A stretch of 64,000 bases of DNA from an uncultured Clostridia bacterium (GCA_945874765.1 CAMCHQ010000007.1:1-64000); one strand, 5' to 3'; counted from the first letter of the stretch, positions 18,090-26,385 are shown. The notes: generated by a model from the letters alone, not told the origin. A program made the numbers and translations.

Positions 18090-19055
18090 ATGAAAATTAA
18101 AGATATCGAATTTAAAAACAACATATTTTTAGCCCCTATGGCAGGAATTGCGGACAGAGCGTTTCGTGAACTTTGCATAAATTACGGTGCAGGCTACACG
18201 GTGACCGAAATGGTATCAAGCAAAGGTCTTACAATGGGTGACAAAAAGAGTAAAGAGCTTTTAACGCTCGGTGAAATCGAAAATCCGGCAGGTGCTCAAA
18301 TATTCGGCGACGACCCTGAGATTATGGCGCAGGCGGCGCAAAAGTGCCTTGAATTTCACCCTAATATTATCGACATAAATATGGGTTGTCCGGCACCCAA
18401 AATTGCAATGAACGGCGGCGGTGCAAGCCTTATGAAAAATCCGCAACTCGCAGGCGAAATAGTAAAAGCGGTCAGTGAGGCTGTCGACATTCCCGTAACA
18501 ATAAAGATAAGAAAAGGCTGGGACGACGAAAACATTACGGCAGTTGAAATTGCAGAAATTGCAGAAAAAAACGGTGCTTCGGCAATTACGGTTCACGGCA
18601 GAACGAGAATGCAAATGTACTCGGGCAAAGTTGATTATGACATAATCGCAAAGGTAAAAAAAGCGGTTGATATCCCTGTTATCGCAAACGGAGATATAGT
18701 AGATGAGCAGTCGGCGGCAATTATGCTTGAAAAAACGAATGCCGACGCAATAATGATTGGCAGAGGTGCACTCGGCAATCCGTGGATATTCAGAAGAATT
18801 AACGCATATCTGAGCGAATGCAGAGTATTGCCCGATGTAAGCATTAACGAAAAAATGGTGGTTATGCTAAAGCACATTCAAAAAATTATCGAATACAAAG
18901 GCGAATACACCGCTATGAGAGAGGCAAGGCACCATGCGGCATATTACACGAAAGGCATACGTGGCGGTGCGGCACTGAGAAAGGAAATAAGCACATTCGA
19001 GCATTTTGAACAGCTTGAAGAGCTTGCATATAAAATTGCAAAGGAAAATGAGTAA
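18090..19055 (+). CDS. dusB: tRNA-dihydrouridine synthase
   Basis: A 321-residue FMN-dependent TIM-barrel enzyme reducing uridines in tRNA D-loops with NADPH. LAPMAGIADRAFRELC near the N terminus, the catalytic cysteine in DINMGCPAPKI (about residue 102), TIKIRKGWDDEN, VHGRTRMQMYSG and IANGDI are all present. The ATG at 18090 has an AAAAAAGG site; an upstream TTG at 18063 is too close to the promoter. It overlaps nagA by one base (TAATG). DusB is the closest family in Firmicutes; the exact uridines modified are not known. Confidence 0.93.
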   Translation: MKIKDIEFKNNIFLAPMAGIADRAFRELCINYGAGYTVTEMVSSKGLTMGDKKSKELLTLGEIENPAGAQIFGDDPEIMAQAAQKCLEFHPNIIDINMGCPAPKIAMNGGGASLMKNPQLAGEIVKAVSEAVDIPVTIKIRKGWDDENITAVEIAEIAEKNGASAITVHGRTRMQMYSGKVDYDIIAKVKKAVDIPVIANGDIVDEQSAAIMLEKTNADAIMIGRGALGNPWIFRRINAYLSECRVLPDVSINEKMVVMLKHIQKIIEYKGEYTAMREARHHAAYYTKGIRGGAALRKEISTFEHFEQLEELAYKIAKENE

Positions 19056-20179
19056 TGATTTTTAAAAATTGCACTTTTTTTAACGAAAACTTTGAAAAAG
19101 AATACGGCGACATAGAAATCGAAAACGGCAAAATCAAGCAAATAGGCATACTTGACGGCGAGGGAAAAGATATGTCCGGCAAAATTATTATACCCGGTTT
19201 TATTGACGTACATATTCACGGCTGTGCAGGCGGTGACGCATCGGATGCAGACAAAAGCGGTCTTGAAAAAATGGCAAAGGAACTTGCAAAGCACGGCGTA
19301 ACGTCATTTTGCCCGACATCAATGACATTGCCGAAAGAAAAGCTTGAAAACATTGTTGAAACCGTCAAGGAATTTAAAAGTGAAAGCCACGAAGGTTCAA
19401 AGGTTATAGGAATAAATCTTGAAGGTCCGTTTATCGCAATGAGCAAAAAGGGCGCTCAAAATGCCGAATACGTAAGAGGCGGCACGATTGAGGAATTTGA
19501 CGATTTATACAAAAAAAGCGGAGAACTTGTCAAGCTCATCACCATCGCACCCGAAGCATTTGACAGTGAAAAATTCATAAATCACGCAAAGGATTATACA
19601 AACGTTTCAATCGGTCACTCCGCAGCAAATGCAGATGAATGTAAAAAAGCGATTGAAAACGGTATTAATCACGCAACCCACCTTTTCAACGCTATGACAC
19701 CTATGGCTCACAGAGAAGCGGGAATAGTTGGAACGGTGCTTGATGACGAAAGAGTTATGTGTGAACTTATTTGTGACGGCGGTCACATCTGCCCTACCGT
19801 TTTGAGAAACGCATTTAAGATTTTAGGTGAAAACAGAGCGGTTGTTATCAGTGATTCTATGAGAGGCGCAGGGCTCGGCGAGGGTGAATTTGAACTCGGC
19901 GGTCAGGCGGTTTTTGTAAAGCCCAACGGTAAATATGCCGTTTTGGAGGACGGAACAATCGCCGCTTCGATTTCAAACATTCACAGGGAATTTAAAAATC
20001 TTATTGAATTCGGAATTGATTTTAAAACAGCGCTTAAATCGTGCACAATCAATCCGGCAAAATCGATAAACGAGGATAAAAACGTCGGTTCAATCGCCGT
20101 AGGAAAGTGTGCCGATTTGGTAGTGCTTGATGAAAATTTGGATATAGAAGAGGTATATATTAATGGATTACTCGCTTAA
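19055..20179 (+). CDS. nagA: N-acetylglucosamine-6-phosphate deacetylase
   Basis: A 374-residue amidohydrolase that converts GlcNAc-6-P to glucosamine-6-P and acetate in amino-sugar recycling. Features: the metal motif DVHIHGCAGGD (about 50-60), GINLEGPFIA with the metal-binding glutamate, the histidines in SIGHSAANADE and NHATHLFNAM, and the catalytic aspartate in VISDSMRGAG. It overlaps dus by one base and trmL by 17 bases, so translation is coupled. No nagB or GlcNAc transporter is adjacent. Confidence 0.95.
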   Translation: MIFKNCTFFNENFEKEYGDIEIENGKIKQIGILDGEGKDMSGKIIIPGFIDVHIHGCAGGDASDADKSGLEKMAKELAKHGVTSFCPTSMTLPKEKLENIVETVKEFKSESHEGSKVIGINLEGPFIAMSKKGAQNAEYVRGGTIEEFDDLYKKSGELVKLITIAPEAFDSEKFINHAKDYTNVSIGHSAANADECKKAIENGINHATHLFNAMTPMAHREAGIVGTVLDDERVMCELICDGGHICPTVLRNAFKILGENRAVVISDSMRGAGLGEGEFELGGQAVFVKPNGKYAVLEDGTIAASISNIHREFKNLIEFGIDFKTALKSCTINPAKSINEDKNVGSIAVGKCADLVVLDENLDIEEVYINGLLA

Positions 20180-20663
20180 CATTGCGCTTATCGAGCCTGA
20201 AATTCCGCAAAACACGGGCAATATTGCAAGAACGTGTGCGGCAACGGGTGCAAGGCTTCATCTTGTCGGTCCTATGGGCTTTACAATTACCGACAAGCAG
20301 GTTAAAAGAGCAGGTCTTGACTATTGGGACAAGCTTGACATAACCTTTTATGACAGTCAAGAGGAATTTTTCGAGAAAAACAAGGGCGCAGAGTTTTATT
20401 ATTTTTCAACCAAGGCTGAAATCGCACACTCGGATATGGAATATAAAAACAACGCCTTTCTCGTTTTCGGCAAGGAAACAAAAGGTCTTCCCGAAGAGTT
20501 GTTAAAGGCAAATCACGACAGGTGCGTAAGGCTTCCTATGAGGGGAATAATAAGAAGTCTTAACCTTTCAAACGCCGTTGCAGTCGGAACATACGAGGTT
20601 TTGAGGCAATGGGGATATCCTGCTTTAAGTCAAAAAGGCAAACTGACAAAATACGACTGGTAA
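20163..20663 (+). CDS. trmL: tRNA (cytidine34/uridine34-2'-O)-methyltransferase TrmL
   Basis: A 166-residue SPOUT methyltransferase that 2'-O-methylates the wobble base of leucine tRNAs. The IALIEPEIPQNTGNIARTC opening, FGKETKGLPEELL (knot loop, about residue 99-111) and the MRGIIRSLNLSNAVAVGTYE SAM-binding knot are intact. The ATG lies inside the end of nagA, a 17-base overlap. Length is standard for this minimal SPOUT family. Confidence 0.95.
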   Translation: MDYSLNIALIEPEIPQNTGNIARTCAATGARLHLVGPMGFTITDKQVKRAGLDYWDKLDITFYDSQEEFFEKNKGAEFYYFSTKAEIAHSDMEYKNNAFLVFGKETKGLPEELLKANHDRCVRLPMRGIIRSLNLSNAVAVGTYEVLRQWGYPALSQKGKLTKYDW

Positions 20664-20725
20664 TATTGCAATAATCAAAACACTATGATAAAATAAAAAT
20701 ATCTTAAATTTAAGGAGCTTTTCAA

Positions 20726-21220
20726 ATGAGTGAAGAAAAGAAATCAAAAGGCGGAGTATGGCAGTTTATTAAATTTGCGTTTTTCTCGGCATCGGCAGGT
20801 ATTATTCAGGTGTTGAGTTTTACTCTTATGAGTGAGGTAATCATCAAACTTCCTGCACTTCAAAATCTTATGGACACAAATGCAACTTTCGCAAAAATTA
20901 TGCAAAATGAATACGGCCCTATGTACCTTATTGCGCTTCTTCTTTCAGTAATTTGGAACTTCACATTCAACCGTAAATTCACATTCAAATCGGCTAATAA
21001 CGTACCTATTGCAATGCTCAAAGTGCTTGCATTTTATTGCGTATTCACCCCGATTTCAACAATTTTGGGTAACCATTTCACGGCAAAATTTGCAGATGTA
21101 ACCGCTATTAACTACATTGTTTTGGCTTGCACAATGGCTTGCAATATGATAACAGAATTTCTTTATGATAAATTTGTTGTATTCAGAGGAAGCGAAAATA
21201 CTGCAGTTAAGAAAAAATAA
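20726..21220 (+). CDS. GtrA-family membrane protein
   Basis: A 164-residue protein with four predicted membrane helices and the GtrA-like signature WNFTFNRKFTFKS in mid-protein mirrored by LYDKFVVFRGS near the C terminus. GtrA-like proteins are thought to help move polyprenyl-linked sugars across the membrane for wall or surface polysaccharide glycosylation. It has its own AAGGAGC ribosome site 62 bp after trmL. No glycosyltransferase adjoins, so the partner is unknown. Confidence 0.85.
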   Translation: MSEEKKSKGGVWQFIKFAFFSASAGIIQVLSFTLMSEVIIKLPALQNLMDTNATFAKIMQNEYGPMYLIALLLSVIWNFTFNRKFTFKSANNVPIAMLKVLAFYCVFTPISTILGNHFTAKFADVTAINYIVLACTMACNMITEFLYDKFVVFRGSENTAVKKK

Positions 21221-21390
21221 CGGTTTTCAGGCACGAGCATACGGACACCATTCAAAGTTCTTATTGTCAAAGCAAGGGCAAAAAGGTATTTGAAAAATCA
21301 GTAAAACACAAATATACACCTTACAGAACAGAAGTACCTATCAGCTGCCCGCCGACCGTTCCCGTTTGGTGGTACGTGTATAAATTTTAA
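21211..21390 (+). pseudogene. Open frame without a start: possible 3' remnant of a lost gene
   Basis: A stop-free frame runs from 21211 to TAA 21388-21390. It lacks ATG, GTG or TTG in a usable position and has no ribosome site. The inferred peptide has a protein-like end (CPPTVPVWWYVYKF) and directly precedes a clean terminator, as if the 3' end of a gene and its terminator had been left behind after a deletion next to gtrA. No family recognised. Confidence 0.35.
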
Positions 21391-21405
21391 CCGAATTAAA
21401 GAATA

Positions 21406-21450
21406 ATCCCTCGAAGCATTATAATTAATAGCTTCGAGGGATATTTTTTT
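21406..21450 (+). terminator. Strong Rho-independent terminator
   Basis: Perfect 12-bp stem ATCCCTCGAAGC / GCTTCGAGGGAT (21406-21417, 21431-21442) then a T tract. The last codons and stop of the minus-strand SLOG-like gene fall within it. Confidence 0.92.
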
Positions 21451-21784
21451 GCAAAATCACTTGAACTGTAAATACTTTTTTACCTTTTAATCTGCACATA
21501 TCAATCAAATCTTTTATAAAATCATCTTTTCCGTCCCAAAAGATTGTAAATTCATCTGCATAATCAGACACTGCTTCATTTCTCAAATTATACGCCTGTT
21601 TTTCATTCATTGTTTTATCAATAGGAAATACTTTCAATTCAATATTATTCGAATTTGCGTATTGTATTACTTCATTATCAATAAGCGTTTCACACCCGCA
21701 AACAATTTGTGTTACATCTTTTGATACATAGTAATTTATGTTCTTTAACAGTATTTCATTACTGCTTATCAATCCTAAAATCAT
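21425..21784 (-). CDS. Small SLOG/DUF2493-like Rossmann protein
   Basis: A 119-residue protein with a Rossmann-like pattern: an opening beta strand MILGLISS, a conserved GCETLID loop after VTQIVC, then IELKVFP-x-D, a YNLRNEAVSDYADE helix and FTIFWDGKDD. This order matches the DUF2493 branch of the SLOG superfamily, proposed to bind nucleotide-like ligands and often found in mobile or defence-linked operons; the Gly-rich loop is degenerate. It diverges from a ribbon-helix-helix gene, and its TATAAT (minus strand, 21821-21826) is overlapped by a palindrome, suggesting repression. Function unknown. Confidence 0.6.
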   Translation of the reverse strand: MILGLISSNEILLKNINYYVSKDVTQIVCGCETLIDNEVIQYANSNNIELKVFPIDKTMNEKQAYNLRNEAVSDYADEFTIFWDGKDDFIKDLIDMCRLKGKKVFTVQVILQKNIPRSY

Positions 21785-21809
21785 AATAGCACCTCAAAAT
21801 CATTACACC

Positions 21810-21886
21810 ATTATGACGTCATTATACCACCATTTTCGTTTTGACGCAATAATTTCACTATAATTAAGTCATAATGACATCATAAT
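21810..21886. promoter_or_regulatory. Divergent promoters with candidate RHH operators
   Basis: For the minus gene: TTGCGT, 17 bp, TATAAT (minus strand; plus 21844-21849 and 21821-21826). The -10 overlaps the palindrome ATGACGTCAT at 21813-21822, flanked by ATT and TAT. For the plus gene: TATAAT at 21859-21864 with a weak -35. Just downstream are two direct TCATAAT copies 11 bp apart (21869-21875, 21880-21886), the same half-site as in the palindrome. Repeated half-sites about one helical turn apart are typical of ribbon-helix-helix operators. Confidence 0.55.
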
Positions 21887-21904
21887 ATATAAGAGGTTAT
21901 TGCT

Positions 21905-22081
21905 ATGGACGAAAAACTTGTAAGATACACATTAAGAGTTGACAGACTTTTATTCAAAAAATTCAGATATATTGCCGAGAGTGAGGGACGTTCTGCAAAC
22001 AAGGAAATTGAGCAATATCTTAAAAAGAGAGTTGCCGAATTTGAAAAAGAAAACGGAAAAATCGAAGTAGAAGATAAATAA
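21905..22081 (+). CDS. 58-residue ribbon-helix-helix (Arc/MetJ-type) DNA-binding protein
   Basis: A short gene (58 codons plus stop) beginning MDEKLVRYTLRVDRLL. The pattern of an alternating beta ribbon (VRYTLRV), a first helix (LFKKFRYIAESEG), the R-S-A-N-K turn and a second helix (EIEQYLKKRVAEFEK) is the classic Arc/MetJ fold, which binds DNA as dimers through the ribbon. The ATG follows an AAGAGG site. Upstream repeats (21810-21886) are plausible operators, so it probably represses itself and the divergent SLOG-like gene. It resembles an antitoxin, but the partner is not a recognised toxin. Confidence 0.75.
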   Translation: MDEKLVRYTLRVDRLLFKKFRYIAESEGRSANKEIEQYLKKRVAEFEKENGKIEVEDK

Positions 22082-22086
22082 TTATT

Positions 22087-22124
22087 AAAAGCGGATTGAG
22101 CTTGAAGTTCAATCCGCTTTTGCT
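22087..22124. terminator. Bidirectional terminator between the RHH gene and kdgA
   Basis: Perfect 13-bp stem AAAAGCGGATTGA / TCAATCCGCTTTT (22087-22099, 22109-22121) with A/T tracts on both sides. Confidence 0.92.
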
Positions 22125-22135
22125 TTGCGTGTATT

Positions 22136-22792
22136 TTACTTTTTCATCTCTGCTCTTGCTTCTTTAATTCTTTCAACAAAGAGTTTACCTGTTTCGGTAA
22201 TTAAATCATAATCGCCTGTTTTAGCACCCTTGATAAGAGATGAACCAGCGCCGACTGCTACTGCGCCTGCTTTAATCCAATCCTTAACGTTGTCAACGCT
22301 GACACCGCCCGACGGCATCATAACCGCATTAGGGATAGGGCCGTGAATATCCTTGATAAATGAAGGAGTTGCAATATCGCCCGGGAATACTTTAAGCACG
22401 TCGGCACCGCATTCCATAGCGTGAACAGCCTCGGTAGGAGTGTAGATACCCGGCATTGACGGAATACCGTAGCGGTTACAGGTCTTAACTGTTTCAGGGT
22501 CAAAGTACGGAGAAACGATATACTCTGCACCTGCCAAAATAGCAATACGTGCAGTAGCCGCATCCATAACAGTACCTGCACCGATAATGATTTCACCGCT
22601 TGAGTACTTAGTTCTCATAGCCTCAATAAGCTTGTCTGCGTGAGGAACGGTAAATGTAAGCTCAATAGCAGCAACACCGCCTGCGATACAAGCGTCTGTA
22701 ATTTTTTCAGCCTGCTCAATTGAAGTAGCACGAACTACTGCAACAATGCCGACATCTTGAATTTTTGCAAGTGTTTCAATTTTATTTGACAT
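22136..22792 (-). CDS. kdgA: 2-keto-3-deoxy-6-phosphogluconate aldolase
   Basis: A 218-residue class I aldolase splitting KDPG into pyruvate and glyceraldehyde-3-phosphate. The catalytic glutamate is E44 in AIELTFTVP and the Schiff-base lysine K134 in DVLKVFPGD; GAGTVMDAA and MPSGGVS line the phosphate site. The family is also annotated as KHG/KDPG aldolase with some 4-hydroxy-2-oxoglutarate activity. It is the last gene of uxaC-kdgK-kdgA, completing hexuronate breakdown, and has its own AGGAGAT site. Confidence 0.95.
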   Translation of the reverse strand: MSNKIETLAKIQDVGIVAVVRATSIEQAEKITDACIAGGVAAIELTFTVPHADKLIEAMRTKYSSGEIIIGAGTVMDAATARIAILAGAEYIVSPYFDPETVKTCNRYGIPSMPGIYTPTEAVHAMECGADVLKVFPGDIATPSFIKDIHGPIPNAVMMPSGGVSVDNVKDWIKAGAVAVGAGSSLIKGAKTGDYDLITETGKLFVERIKEARAEMKK

Positions 22793-22820
22793 AATTATAT
22801 CTCCTATGATTTTTATATAT

Positions 22821-22846
22821 CAGGCGAACAAAGTTCGCCCCTACGA
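22821..22846. repeat. GTAGGGGCGA-family palindrome
   Basis: Stem GGCGAAC-AAA-GTTCGCC followed by CCTACGA, in the gap between kdgK and kdgA. Same dispersed family as at 1887; it may attenuate read-through into kdgA. Confidence 0.7.
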
Positions 22847-22911
22847 TTTAAGAAGTAAATAATAAATAAAAGTTATTTTGAATGATACGCAGTCTGCGAC
22901 GACGAGGTGTA

Positions 22912-24009
22912 CTATCTCTGAACTCTTGCAGAGCCGCCGTTTACCTTAGCCTCAACCTCTTTAAGAGAAGCCATTGAAGTATCGCCCGGTGTAGTCATTG
23001 CAAGTGCGCCGTGAACAACACCGTAATTAACAGCTTTTTGTGCGTCCTCATAAGTCATAAGACCGTAAATAAGACCGGAAGCGAAAGAGTCACCGCCGCC
23101 GACACGGTCCATAATTTCAAGACCAGGAAATTCGAGTGAATTATAAATCTTTCCGTCAGCCCAGCAAATAGCTTTCCAGTCATTTACCGTTGCAGTCTTA
23201 ACAGTACGAAGAGTAGTAGCAATAACCTTAAAGTTAGGATAAGCCTTTGTAACGGTTTCAATCATCTTATAGTAGCCGTCGATATTAAGTGATTTAAGGT
23301 CTTTATCGTTACCCTCAACCTCAAAGCCGAGTGAAGCGGTGAAATCTTCCTCATTACCAATCATAACGTCAACATACTTTGCGATTTCCTTATTTACCTC
23401 TTGTGCCTTAGCTTGACCGCCGATACCTTTCCAAAGTGACGGACGGTAGTTAAGGTCATAAGATACGATTGTGCCGTACTGCTTAGCCTTTTTAACAGCC
23501 TCAATAACCGTATTTGCGCTATCCTCTGAAAGAGCAGCATAAATACCGCCTGTATGGAGCCAACGAACACCGAGTGTGCCGAAAATATAATCCCAATCGA
23601 TATCGCCCGGTTTGATTTGAGAAGCGGCAGTGTTGCCTCTGTCCGAAGCGCCGACTGCACCACGAATACCAAAACCACGTTCTGTAAAGTTAATACCGTT
23701 TCTTACATTTCTGCCGATACCGTCATAAGGTACCCACTTGATAAGAGAAGTATCAACACCGCCCTGAAGAATAAGGTCCTCCATAAGATAGCCGATTTCA
23801 TTTTCTGCAAAAGCGGTAACAACACTTGTCTTTAAACCGAAGCAACGGCGAAGTCCTCTTGCAACATTATATTCTCCGCCGCCTTCCCAAGCACGGAAAG
23901 AACGGGCTGTTTTAATTCTGCCCTCACCCGGGTCAAGTCTGAGCATAATTTCGCCGAGTGAAATTTCATCAAAAGTACATTCCTCTTTAGGTCTTAAATT
24001 AAGATTCAT
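22912..24009 (-). CDS. kdgK: 2-keto-3-deoxygluconate kinase, PfkB family
   Basis: A 365-residue ribokinase-family sugar kinase phosphorylating 2-keto-3-deoxygluconate to KDPG. The N-terminal GEIMLRLDPGEG and EGGGEYNVARGLRR motifs and the C-terminal PfkB signature DRVGGGDSFASGLIYGL, containing the catalytic base Asp, are intact. It is slightly longer than typical KdgK (about 310-340), with an inserted loop near residues 100-130. Its position 14 bp after uxaC and upstream of kdgA fixes the pathway role. Confidence 0.92.
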   Translation of the reverse strand: MNLNLRPKEECTFDEISLGEIMLRLDPGEGRIKTARSFRAWEGGGEYNVARGLRRCFGLKTSVVTAFAENEIGYLMEDLILQGGVDTSLIKWVPYDGIGRNVRNGINFTERGFGIRGAVGASDRGNTAASQIKPGDIDWDYIFGTLGVRWLHTGGIYAALSEDSANTVIEAVKKAKQYGTIVSYDLNYRPSLWKGIGGQAKAQEVNKEIAKYVDVMIGNEEDFTASLGFEVEGNDKDLKSLNIDGYYKMIETVTKAYPNFKVIATTLRTVKTATVNDWKAICWADGKIYNSLEFPGLEIMDRVGGGDSFASGLIYGLMTYEDAQKAVNYGVVHGALAMTTPGDTSMASLKEVEAKVNGGSARVQR

Positions 24010-24023
24010 AATGTTCCTCCATA

Positions 24024-25427
24024 TTATTCAAAGTTGAAATATTTAATAGCGTTATTATATGAAATACCCTCAACGATTTCCTTGAGAATATCCTCATCAT
24101 ATGCATACATACCCTTTTCAACCCAAGAGCCGATAAGGTTGCACATAATTCTTCTGAAATATTCGTGTCTGCCGTAAGAAGTAAACGAACGGCTGTCCGT
24201 CTCCATTCCGACAAACTTGCCCAAAACGCCGAGATTGCCGAGTGATTTCATTTGAGCGGTCATACCGTCCATTGTATCCAAAAACCACCAAGCAGGACCG
24301 AACTGAATTTTAGATTCGGCGTCACTTGATTGGAAATTACCGAGCATAGTTGCAAGAACAATATTATCCTTATCATTAAGGTTAAACAAGATTGTCTTTG
24401 GCAATTTATCGTTGACATTAAGAGCGTCGAGAAGCCTTGAAAGAGGCTTTGCGATATTGTCATCTCCTACAGAGTCAAAGCCTGTATCGGCGCCGATTTT
24501 ATTAAACATAAGCGTATTATTGTTACGCATTGCACCGATATGGACCTCCATAGTCCAGCCGAGGTCGTGATATTTTTCACCCAGAGCAATCACAATCGGG
24601 GTTTTATATACATTACATTCATAATCGGTAAGCTTTTCGCCGTTCATAGCCTTGTTAAATACAGCGTCAACTTCTTCCTTGCTTGCAGGTGCATAAGGCG
24701 GGCAGTCAAACGCTTGGTCGGACACACGGCAACCGACAGAATTGAAATAATCGGCTCTCTTCAAAAGTGCACTGATTACATCGTCGACGCTTTTAATATC
24801 AACACCCGAAACTTCACCGAGTTCCTTGATATAATCGGCAAAACCGTCAAGATGAATGTTAAGCGCCCTGTCGGGTCTGAAAGTAGGCAAAACCTTACAG
24901 TCAAAACCGTCAACATTCTTTAAAAGTTTGTGATATTTCAAATCGTCAATAGGGTCATCGGTAGTACAAACAACTTTGACATTGCTTTTTGTAATAAGGC
25001 TTTGAGGAGCAAAATCACCCTCGGCAATCGCCTTATTTGCACGTTCGTAAATATCGTCTGCGGTTTTTGCATTAAGCGGTGTATCGATACCAAAATATCT
25101 TTGAAGCTCAATATGTGCCCAATGATAAAGAGGGTTGCCTATGCAATACTGCAAAGTATAAGCAAATTTTTCAAATTTTTCCTTAGGGCTTGCGTCACCC
25201 GTGCAATATTTTTCCTCAACACCGCAAGAACGCATGGCTCTCCATTTATAGTGGTCGCCCGAAAGCCACAAATCGGAAATATTATCGGGCTGATTATTTT
25301 CATAAATTTCCTTTGGGCTTAAATGACAATGATAATCGCAAATCGGCATTTTTTCGGCATAATCGTGAAAAAGCTTTTTTGCCGTGTCACTTTCAAGCAG
25401 GAAATCTTTATCCAAAAAGTCTTTCAT
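24024..25427 (-). CDS. uxaC: Glucuronate/galacturonate isomerase
   Basis: A 467-residue amidohydrolase-like isomerase converting D-glucuronate to D-fructuronate (or D-galacturonate to D-tagaturonate). The DYHCHLSPKEI metal motif, the HWAHIELQRYFGI segment, and EVHIGAMRNNN are diagnostic. It opens the operon with a strong AGGAGAAGG site and a TTGAAT-TATAAT promoter overlapped by an inverted repeat. The steps between it and kdgK (uxuA/uxuB or uxaA/uxaB) are not in this window. Confidence 0.96.
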   Translation of the reverse strand: MKDFLDKDFLLESDTAKKLFHDYAEKMPICDYHCHLSPKEIYENNQPDNISDLWLSGDHYKWRAMRSCGVEEKYCTGDASPKEKFEKFAYTLQYCIGNPLYHWAHIELQRYFGIDTPLNAKTADDIYERANKAIAEGDFAPQSLITKSNVKVVCTTDDPIDDLKYHKLLKNVDGFDCKVLPTFRPDRALNIHLDGFADYIKELGEVSGVDIKSVDDVISALLKRADYFNSVGCRVSDQAFDCPPYAPASKEEVDAVFNKAMNGEKLTDYECNVYKTPIVIALGEKYHDLGWTMEVHIGAMRNNNTLMFNKIGADTGFDSVGDDNIAKPLSRLLDALNVNDKLPKTILFNLNDKDNIVLATMLGNFQSSDAESKIQFGPAWWFLDTMDGMTAQMKSLGNLGVLGKFVGMETDSRSFTSYGRHEYFRRIMCNLIGSWVEKGMYAYDEDILKEIVEGISYNNAIKYFNFE

Positions 25428-25468
25428 AACCTTCTCCTAAAAGTATAATTTATCATAATTTCAATGTA

Positions 25469-25544
25469 ATTATATACCTATAAAAAAATATATTCAATAT
25501 GCAATTTTAATAAATATTCTTTAAACATTTTAAACATATTGAAT
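25469..25544 (-). promoter_or_regulatory. uxaC operon promoter with inverted-repeat operator candidate
   Basis: Minus strand TTGAAT, 17 bp, TATAAT (25492-25497, 25469-25474). The -35 lies inside ATTCAATATG (25492-25501), which is repeated as the exact inverse CATATTGAAT at 25535-25544, 33 bp away. Two TTAAACAT direct copies sit next to the second arm. A hexuronate-responsive repressor site is plausible. Confidence 0.5.
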
Positions 25545-25580
25545 AAATAGTATATATATGATATTATATTTTTGGAGTTT

Positions 25581-25619
25581 TATAGATAAATTTGAGGAAA
25601 TGGGTTTATTATCTATAAT
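25581..25619 (+). promoter_or_regulatory. AIM24 gene promoter flanked by an inverted repeat
   Basis: TTGAGG (25592-25597), 16 bp, TATAAT (25614-25619). The 9-bp arms TATAGATAA (25581-25589) and TTATCTATA (25609-25617) are exact inverses that bracket the -35 and overlap the -10, as a repressor operator would. Confidence 0.5.
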
Positions 25620-25645
25620 TTATTTTTGAAAAAGGAGAGTATTTT

Positions 25646-26335
25646 ATGCAATACGAAATTAAAGGAACTCCGTTCCCTGCCGTTATCTGTCACTTACAGG
25701 ACGGCGAACAGATGATTACAGAGGGCGGCGGAATGAGCTGGATGACGCCTAATATGGTTATGGAAACCACAACAAACGGCGGTCTCGGCAAGGCTTTCGG
25801 CAGACTGTTTTCGGGAGACAAAATGTTCCAAAACAGATACACCTGCCGTGGCGGTGAAGGTATGATTTCATTTACAAGCTGTTGCCCGGGTGACATCCGT
25901 GCTATTGAAATTCATCCCGGTCAGACCGTTATTTTACAAAAGAGTGCATTTTTAGCTTCCACACCGGGCGTTAATATGTCGATTTTCTTCAGAAAAGCAC
26001 TCGGCGCAGGTCTTTTCGGCGGTGAAGGCTTCATTATGCAGAAATTTGACGGTGAGGGAATTCTTTTTGTTGAGCTTGACGGCTCTACCGTTGAATATGA
26101 ACTTCAGGCAGGAGAACAACTCATTCTCGATACAGGTCATCTTGCAATTATGGACGGCACCTGCACTATGGATATTCAAACTGTTAAGGGTGCTAAAAAT
26201 ATTTTCTTCGGCGGCGAAGGACTTTTCAACACAATTGTAACAGGACCGGGTAAAGTTGTTGTTCAAACTCTTCCTGTCAATAAACTTGCACTTGAACTTT
26301 ACAGTTATATGCCAAAATCAGGCGGCAACGGATAA
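25646..26335 (+). CDS. AIM24/TIGR00266 family protein
   Basis: A 229-residue soluble beta-rich protein of the TIGR00266/AIM24 family, recognised by the MQYEIKGTPFPAVICHL opening, MTEGGGMSWMTPNM-like Gly/Met segment, GEGMISFTSCCPGDI and repeated G-E-G-L/F turns. The family is widespread and uncharacterised in bacteria; fold relatives form cupin-like beta barrels, and the yeast namesake is mitochondrial. Strong AAAAGGAGAG site; monocistronic with its own promoter and terminator. Molecular role unknown. Confidence 0.9.
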   Translation: MQYEIKGTPFPAVICHLQDGEQMITEGGGMSWMTPNMVMETTTNGGLGKAFGRLFSGDKMFQNRYTCRGGEGMISFTSCCPGDIRAIEIHPGQTVILQKSAFLASTPGVNMSIFFRKALGAGLFGGEGFIMQKFDGEGILFVELDGSTVEYELQAGEQLILDTGHLAIMDGTCTMDIQTVKGAKNIFFGGEGLFNTIVTGPGKVVVQTLPVNKLALELYSYMPKSGGNG

Positions 26336-26349
26336 TAAAAAATCGTTAA

Positions 26350-26385
26350 AAAACGGCTTGAACGAAATGTTCAAGCCGTTTTCAT
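26350..26385. terminator. Bidirectional terminator between AIM24 and TVP38 genes
   Basis: Perfect 14-bp stem AAAACGGCTTGAAC / GTTCAAGCCGTTTT (26350-26363, 26369-26382). The TVP38 stop codon lies within the right arm. Confidence 0.92.
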
